Assembly: GCA_023416175.1 (NCBI GenBank)
Contig: JAEZIE010000283.1
Span: 1 to 10,244, forward strand
From: Bacillota bacterium
GTDB taxonomy: Bacteria; Bacillota; Clostridia; Christensenellales; CAG-138
Direction: 5' to 3'
DNA: 10,244 nt
Position 1 is the stretch's first letter; every line of letters begins with the position of its first letter. Shown in pieces: positions 6,525 to 10,244 of this stretch. Below the pieces are notes generated by a model. The model worked only from the letters and a program-made list of their open reading frames with translations. It was not told the origin of the DNA and made no database searches. The translations under genes and the position numbers were made by a program.

Positions 6525-6725
6525 TAGCTTGTCGAAAAAGTGCCTTGTGGCACTTTTTCGAAGATTACAGGAACAACCTGCGCCTACGGCACGGGCGGTT
6601 GTTCCTGCAAGGAAAGCCTTGCACCGCAAGGCTTTCCGCCGCCACCGTACATGTCGCTGGCGGCGGTTGGAAACCTCCGGGGGCTGCGGCCCCCAAATCC
6701 CCAAGTTCTTTTTGCCAGCTTGAAA
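6525..6725 (+). repeat. Multi-hairpin repeat element, copy 2
   Basis: About 200 bp without a credible gene, matching the reverse complement of 5338-5534. The hairpins in order are TCGAAAAAGTGCC/GGCACTTTTTCGA (6532-6561), AGGAACAACC/GGTTGTTCCT (6569-6606), a perfect 12-bp stem GGAAAGCCTTGC/GCAAGGCTTTCC (6611-6637), CCGCCGCC/GGCGGCGG (6636-6666) and GGGGGC/GCCCCC (6679-6694). The last part differs most from copy 1: copy 1 has two separate hairpins there and copy 2 has one. The ends are AGCTTGTCGAAAAAG and CTTTTTGCCAGCTT, imperfect inverted repeats of each other. The element sits between aroE and the convergent nagB operon and is enclosed by duplicated terminator hairpins. A stable structured RNA, a non-autonomous mobile element, or a bidirectional transcription barrier are the main readings. 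Confidence 0.85.
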
Positions 6726-6754
6726 AAAGGCCGGGATTGTCCCGGCCTTTCTAT
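6726..6754. terminator. Bidirectional terminator (right copy of the duplicated hairpin), serving the nagB operon
   Basis: AAAGGCCGGGA (6726-6736) pairs perfectly with TCCCGGCCTTT (6740-6750), 11 bp over a 3-nt loop. On the minus strand the stem is followed by TTTTTT (complement of the A-run 6723-6728), making a strong terminator for the nagB operon 3' end. On the plus strand the tail is TTTCTATTTT, also usable. Confidence 0.8.
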
Positions 6755-6771
6755 TTTGACGCTTTCTTTTG

Positions 6772-6800
6772 CTTTTTTTCTTTCACAGAAAGAAAAAAAG
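6772..6800. repeat. Homopyrimidine/homopurine hairpin near the nagB 3' end
   Basis: CTTTTTTTCTTTC (6772-6784) and GAAAGAAAAAAAG (6788-6800) form a perfect 13-bp stem with an ACA loop. One arm is all pyrimidine and the other all purine. It begins 28 bp beyond the nagB stop on the minus strand and has no separate T tail, so it may protect the mRNA 3' end or be another dispersed repeat. Confidence 0.6.
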
Positions 6801-6828
6801 TCGGTCCCAGGCAAAGCGCTGGCGTATT

Positions 6829-7554
6829 TTAGAGCTTCGCCAACGCCGCCTCGTCCCCCACCAGTGTCACACCGGGGTGGAGCTGTAAGACGGAGGCAGG
6901 TACGGCGGGGGAAACTTCACCCGTAAACGCTTGTTTTACGATATCCGCCTTGTCTGCGCCCGAAACGATGACGAGTATGCGCCGCGCCTGCATGATGGAT
7001 TTGATGCCCATGCTGTAGGCGTAGCGGGGCATGTCCTCCATACTTTCGAACAGACGGGAATTCGCCTTAAGCGTACTTTCGGTCAGCTTGACCCGATGGG
7101 TTTCCAGCGCAAAGGCATGTCCCGGCTCGTTAAAGCCGATGTGCCCGTTGTGGCCGATTCCCAATAGCTGCAGGTCGATAAAGCCAAGCTCCTCTAATAG
7201 CGCGTTGTAGCGCGCACATTCTTTTTCGGCATCCGCTTCCAGGCCATTGGGTAAGTGCACGTTTTCTTTTTTGATGTTGATGTGGGAAATGAGATGCTCC
7301 CACATAAAATGCGCATAGCTTTGTTCATGGTCGGGCGCAAGGCCGCAGTATTCGTCCAGGTTGACGGTGTGAACGAAAGAAAAATCGATATCGCCCTTTT
7401 GGCACCACTCCACAAGCTGCTTGTATACACCAATCGGCGAACTTCCCGTAGCTAAGCCCAACACGCTGTCCGGCTTTAGGATGACCTGCGCGGAAAGTAT
7501 ATTTGCAGCCTGCCTGCTCATGCCGTTGTAATCCGGCATCCGGATGATTTTCAT
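6829..7554 (-). CDS. nagB: Glucosamine-6-phosphate deaminase
   Basis: This 241-residue cytoplasmic enzyme converts glucosamine-6-phosphate to fructose-6-phosphate and ammonia. The phosphate loop LATGSSP is at 34-40, the general base D67 lies in NLDEYCGL, and the active-site stretch GIGHNGHIGFNEPG (132-145) includes H138 and E143. The asparagine N136 before GH, where the E. coli enzyme has aspartate, is the usual form of the short Bacillus-type proteins, as is the length; the longer E. coli type has an extra allosteric tail. The ATG at 7554 overlaps the stop of the phosphohexomutase gene in an ATGA and follows a G-rich GAGGGGG site; a longer open frame upstream lies inside that gene. It is last in the operon, before the terminator at 6726-6754. 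No nagA deacetylase is visible in the window. Confidence 0.95.
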   Translation of the reverse strand: MKIIRMPDYNGMSRQAANILSAQVILKPDSVLGLATGSSPIGVYKQLVEWCQKGDIDFSFVHTVNLDEYCGLAPDHEQSYAHFMWEHLISHINIKKENVHLPNGLEADAEKECARYNALLEELGFIDLQLLGIGHNGHIGFNEPGHAFALETHRVKLTESTLKANSRLFESMEDMPRYAYSMGIKSIMQARRILVIVSGADKADIVKQAFTGEVSPAVPASVLQLHPGVTLVGDEAALAKL

Positions 7555-8966
7555 GCCGCTACCCCCTCTAGTATGCTTTGGAACAGATGGATGCACATCA
7601 GCGCGTCCTCCTCGGAGGACATTTCGCTGCACAGCCGCAAAAGCGGCTCCGTACCGGAGAAACGCGCCACCACCCAGCCGCCGTTCGCGAAGTAGACCTT
7701 GCAGCCGTCAAGATACGAGACCTTCTGGATCTCAAACGGAAAGCGCGGAAGTTCTTTTTCCTCTAACAGCCTGTGGCTGAGTTTGTCTTTGAGCGCGGGG
7801 GTGAGTATCAGCTCTGCCTCCGCGGTATAAACGGAGCCAAACCGGTCGGTGATTTCGCGGTAAAGCTCGGAGAGCCGTTTGCCGGTCTTCGCCATCATTT
7901 CCGCAAGCAGTGCGGCTGCATAAATGCCGTCCTTGCCCCGGATATGCCCCTTTACGGTGAGGCCGCCGGAGGATTCGCCGCCGATGATCGCGCCGACCTC
8001 CTCCATTTTGGAGGAAATGTGCTTAAAGCCCACCGGTACCTCGTAACAGACCTCGCCGTACCCTTGTGCCACCTTATCCAAGAGGTGGGTGGTGGAATTG
8101 TTGCGCACCACCGGTCCGCGCCAACCCCGGTACTGCATGAGGTAATAGTACAACAGCACCAGGAGGTGGTTGGGGTGTACGAATTCGCCTTTGTCGTCGA
8201 TGACCCCGATCCGGTCGGCGTCGCCATCGGTAGCGATGCCGATATCGCAGTTGTTTTCCATCACGAAGTTACTCAAGGAGCTTAACGTATCCACATTGGG
8301 TGCGGGAAGCCTGCCACCAAAGAGGGTATCGTGCCTCTCGTGGATGGCGTAAACCTCGCAGCGTGCCGTCAATAGTATGGTGCGAAGGCTGGTCTGACTT
8401 ACGCCGAACATCGGGTCGAAAGCGATTTTTAAGCGAGCGGACTTGATGGCCTCCACATCCACCAGGGAGAGGATGCTGTCGATGTATGCGTTCTGCGGAT
8501 TGATCTCCTCAATCAGTCCCGCTGAACGGCCCTGCGGATAGGGGAGGGCCATTACTTCCTTCACGCGTTCAATATAGCCTTCAAGCTTCCGGGTTATTGC
8601 TTCCTCCGCGTCGCGTCCTCCGGTGGTAAACAGCTTCACGCCGTTGTAAATGGCCGGGTTGTGGCTGGCGGTAATGGCCAGCCCGTACTCGAGTGCATAG
8701 AGTTTGACGGTGTACATAATGAGCGGGGTAGGGGCCTCGCGGTCCAAAATCCTGCAGAGAATGCCGTTGCCTGCAAACACCTCGGCAGCCCATATGGCGG
8801 CTTCTTTGGATAAAAAACGCCGGTCATAGCCGATGCATACGCCTTTTTCGGCTTTTCCTTCGTCCTGCATCATGTGGCAAAGTCCGCTGATTAAGAGCTG
8901 CAGGTTGGCCTTGGTAAACTCATCCGCGATGATGGCGCGCCAGCCGCCCGTTCCGAACTTGATCAT
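7551..8966 (-). CDS. Alpha-D-phosphohexomutase (phosphoglucomutase/phosphomannomutase family)
   Basis: This 471-residue enzyme would interconvert hexose-1-phosphate and hexose-6-phosphate through a phosphoserine. The four family signatures are present in order: TASHNP at 99-104 with catalytic S101, DGDADR at 247-252 for Mg2+, GGESSGG around E331-S333 for sugar specificity, and RFSGTEP at 435-441 for phosphate. The N-terminus, MIKFGTGGWR, is normal. ESSGG at the sugar loop is found in glucose- and mannose-type enzymes, so the natural substrate cannot be read off. Between a GH94 phosphorylase gene and nagB, a role in turning the sugar-1-phosphate made by the phosphorylase into a 6-phosphate is the natural inference. 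The ATG follows GGGG with a 7-nt spacer, only 4 nt after the upstream stop, so it is probably coupled to it. Confidence 0.93.
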   Translation of the reverse strand: MIKFGTGGWRAIIADEFTKANLQLLISGLCHMMQDEGKAEKGVCIGYDRRFLSKEAAIWAAEVFAGNGILCRILDREAPTPLIMYTVKLYALEYGLAITASHNPAIYNGVKLFTTGGRDAEEAITRKLEGYIERVKEVMALPYPQGRSAGLIEEINPQNAYIDSILSLVDVEAIKSARLKIAFDPMFGVSQTSLRTILLTARCEVYAIHERHDTLFGGRLPAPNVDTLSSLSNFVMENNCDIGIATDGDADRIGVIDDKGEFVHPNHLLVLLYYYLMQYRGWRGPVVRNNSTTHLLDKVAQGYGEVCYEVPVGFKHISSKMEEVGAIIGGESSGGLTVKGHIRGKDGIYAAALLAEMMAKTGKRLSELYREITDRFGSVYTAEAELILTPALKDKLSHRLLEEKELPRFPFEIQKVSYLDGCKVYFANGGWVVARFSGTEPLLRLCSEMSSEEDALMCIHLFQSILEGVAA

Positions 8967-8970
8967 ATTG

Positions 8971-10244
8971 TTACCCCATTTCGACTACGATATCGCACGC
9001 TTCGCCGCTTATAAGCAACGGAATTTTCTCAACGCGTTGCCCGTCAATGGTAATAGACTTTATCCCTTTTTCCACGCCACGCCGATTTTCTACGCGGATA
9101 CGGTAGGTTCCGCCGCGATAAACGCGCGTAACGGAAAATTCCTTCCAATTCTTCGGGATGCAGGGGTCTACGAGTAGCCCATCAAACCCCGGTTTGACGC
9201 CCAGCATGTACTGCGTGGCGCTAAAATACGCCCAGCCCGCGCTGCCCGTCATAAACGGGTGCCGTGCCCTGCCAAACGCCGTATGCGCGCGCCCCATGAC
9301 GAACTGGCAGTAGCTGTAGGGCTCGGCCTGCCGGATTTCGATTTTATCGTTCTGGTTGTAGGGGGAGAGCGCATCGTAATACGTCATGGCGTCTTCCCCG
9401 CTCCCTAGGCTACATTCCGCCGCCCATGCCCACGGGTTGGGGTGGGAGAATATCGCACCGTTTTCCTTAACGCCCGGATACACGCGCGTGACAAAGCCGA
9501 TGCCCTCGTCGGGCTCGGTATAGGGCGGCGCGTTGAGCATCAGGCCGTATTCTGTAAAGAGATAAGTCCGCACCGCGTCCATGCAGGCACGGCCGCGCTC
9601 GGGGGAGGCCACGCCGGAGAGCACCGCCCAGGCGTTGCTTTCCAGGTGCACCTTGCCCTCTTTATCCCCGGAAGTCCCGATTTTGCGCCCATCCGCCGTG
9701 ATACCGCGGATATACCATGCACCATCCCACAAAACATCTTCGCAGCGTCGCCTGATATCACGAGCCATTAAGGAAAAGTACTCTTTATCTTCCTTGCGGC
9801 CCAAATACTCCGAGAGCTCCACGAATTGGGCAAGCGCCCAGTAATGTAAAAAGCTGACCATCGCGCTTTCGCCGCCGCCCAAATTCAGGCAGTCGTTCCA
9901 GTCGGCGCGCAAACCCTTTGCAATGCCGTTGGGGCCGGTTTCCCGCGCAGTAAAGAGCAGGATACGCTTGAGGTGTGCATACACGGTATCTTCCCCTTCG
10001 TCGGCATAGGGAAGTACGATGGAAAGAAGGTCAAAATCCCCGGTCTCCTTCACGTAATTGACCACAGCGCCAATTAGCCACAGCGCATCGTCGGAGCAAG
10101 CGTCCTTGATGCCGTGCACATAGCTCGATTTTTCCGGCGTTGGAATGACGGTGGGGGATTTGAAGGGTTTTTCCTCATCGGGTTCAAACCATCTTGGCTC
10201 AAACAGATGCAGGCCGTAACCGTGGGAGGTCAGCGCCCGCATCA
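8971..10244 (-). CDS. GH94 glycoside phosphorylase, C-terminal part (chitobiose/cellobiose phosphorylase family; partial)
   Basis: The 424 visible residues are the C-terminal half of a protein usually near 800 residues; the frame stays open to the window end, so the ATG at 10242 is internal. GH94 enzymes split beta-linked disaccharides with phosphate to give an alpha-sugar-1-phosphate and a free sugar. The (alpha/alpha)6-barrel segment has RADWNDCLNLGGGES, with the catalytic aspartate coded near 9901, FVTRVYPGVKENG, and the phosphate-site elements GAIFSHPNPWAW and TGSAGWAY. The terminal residues from about VDPCIPKNWKEF onward form the C-terminal beta domain. Specificity cannot be settled from this part. 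Cotranscription with nagB favours N,N'-diacetylchitobiose or a related amino-sugar disaccharide, but glucose-based substrates are possible. No signal peptide can be judged because the N-terminus is missing; phosphorylases of this family are usually cytoplasmic. Confidence 0.9.
   Translation of the reverse strand, partial: MRALTSHGYGLHLFEPRWFEPDEEKPFKSPTVIPTPEKSSYVHGIKDACSDDALWLIGAVVNYVKETGDFDLLSIVLPYADEGEDTVYAHLKRILLFTARETGPNGIAKGLRADWNDCLNLGGGESAMVSFLHYWALAQFVELSEYLGRKEDKEYFSLMARDIRRRCEDVLWDGAWYIRGITADGRKIGTSGDKEGKVHLESNAWAVLSGVASPERGRACMDAVRTYLFTEYGLMLNAPPYTEPDEGIGFVTRVYPGVKENGAIFSHPNPWAWAAECSLGSGEDAMTYYDALSPYNQNDKIEIRQAEPYSYCQFVMGRAHTAFGRARHPFMTGSAGWAYFSATQYMLGVKPGFDGLLVDPCIPKNWKEFSVTRVYRGGTYRIRVENRRGVEKGIKSITIDGQRVEKIPLLISGEACDIVVEMG

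Noticed and set aside
6508..6723. Arginine-rich open frame through repeat copy 2, with a similar translation on the minus strand of copy 1
   Set aside because: The two translations resemble each other only because the DNA is a repeat. Most substitutions between the copies change amino acids, there is no ribosome binding site, and the frame crosses all the hairpins.
5338..6725. CRISPR array or tandem repeat
   Set aside because: There are only two copies, in opposite orientation and about 1 kb apart, with no regular short repeats and spacers.

Overview
The window looks like chromosomal DNA of an anaerobic, fairly GC-rich member of the Firmicutes (Clostridia). The evidence is indirect: strong AGGAGG-type ribosome binding sites, SigA-like promoters, tightly packed operons with ATGA overlaps, a molybdenum hydroxylase of the clostridial three-subunit layout, and a short (241 aa) Bacillus/Clostridium-type NagB. 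No rRNA, tRNA, phage, transposase or CRISPR was seen.

Layout. (1) 1-72, minus: first 24 codons of a gene leaving the window, possibly an alpha/beta hydrolase, with its own extended -10 promoter. (2) 303-3953, minus: a three-gene operon for a xanthine-dehydrogenase-family molybdenum hydroxylase, in the order molybdopterin subunit, FAD subunit, 2Fe-2S subunit, joined by stop/start overlaps. (3) 4052-5299, plus, divergent from (2): a 415-residue protein rich in ferritin-like E/H metal-ligand motifs and of unknown function. (4) 5644-6489, plus: an AroE-family dehydrogenase with its own promoter. (5) 6829-10244, minus: a coupled cassette of NagB, an alpha-phosphohexomutase and a GH94 glycoside phosphorylase cut by the window end. 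It reads as phosphorolytic use of a beta-linked disaccharide, plausibly chitobiose, down to fructose-6-phosphate.

The most unusual part is non-coding. The two intergenic regions on either side of aroE (5300-5643 and 6490-6828) each carry a copy of a roughly 195-200 bp element made of consecutive near-perfect hairpins. The copies are inverted relative to each other and about 93% identical by eye over the inner 140 bp. Each copy lies between two near-identical terminator-like hairpins. The hairpin sequence differs between the two loci but is shared by the two sides of each locus, as if the element had entered a terminator and duplicated it. The element ends also resemble imperfect terminal inverted repeats. 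This suggests a small non-autonomous mobile or repetitive element that targets terminators. I found no protein in the window that could move it.

Other points of interest are the altered substrate-binding motif of the AroE homologue, the non-xanthine-type active site of the molybdenum hydroxylase, and the uncharacterised ferritin-like protein next to it.
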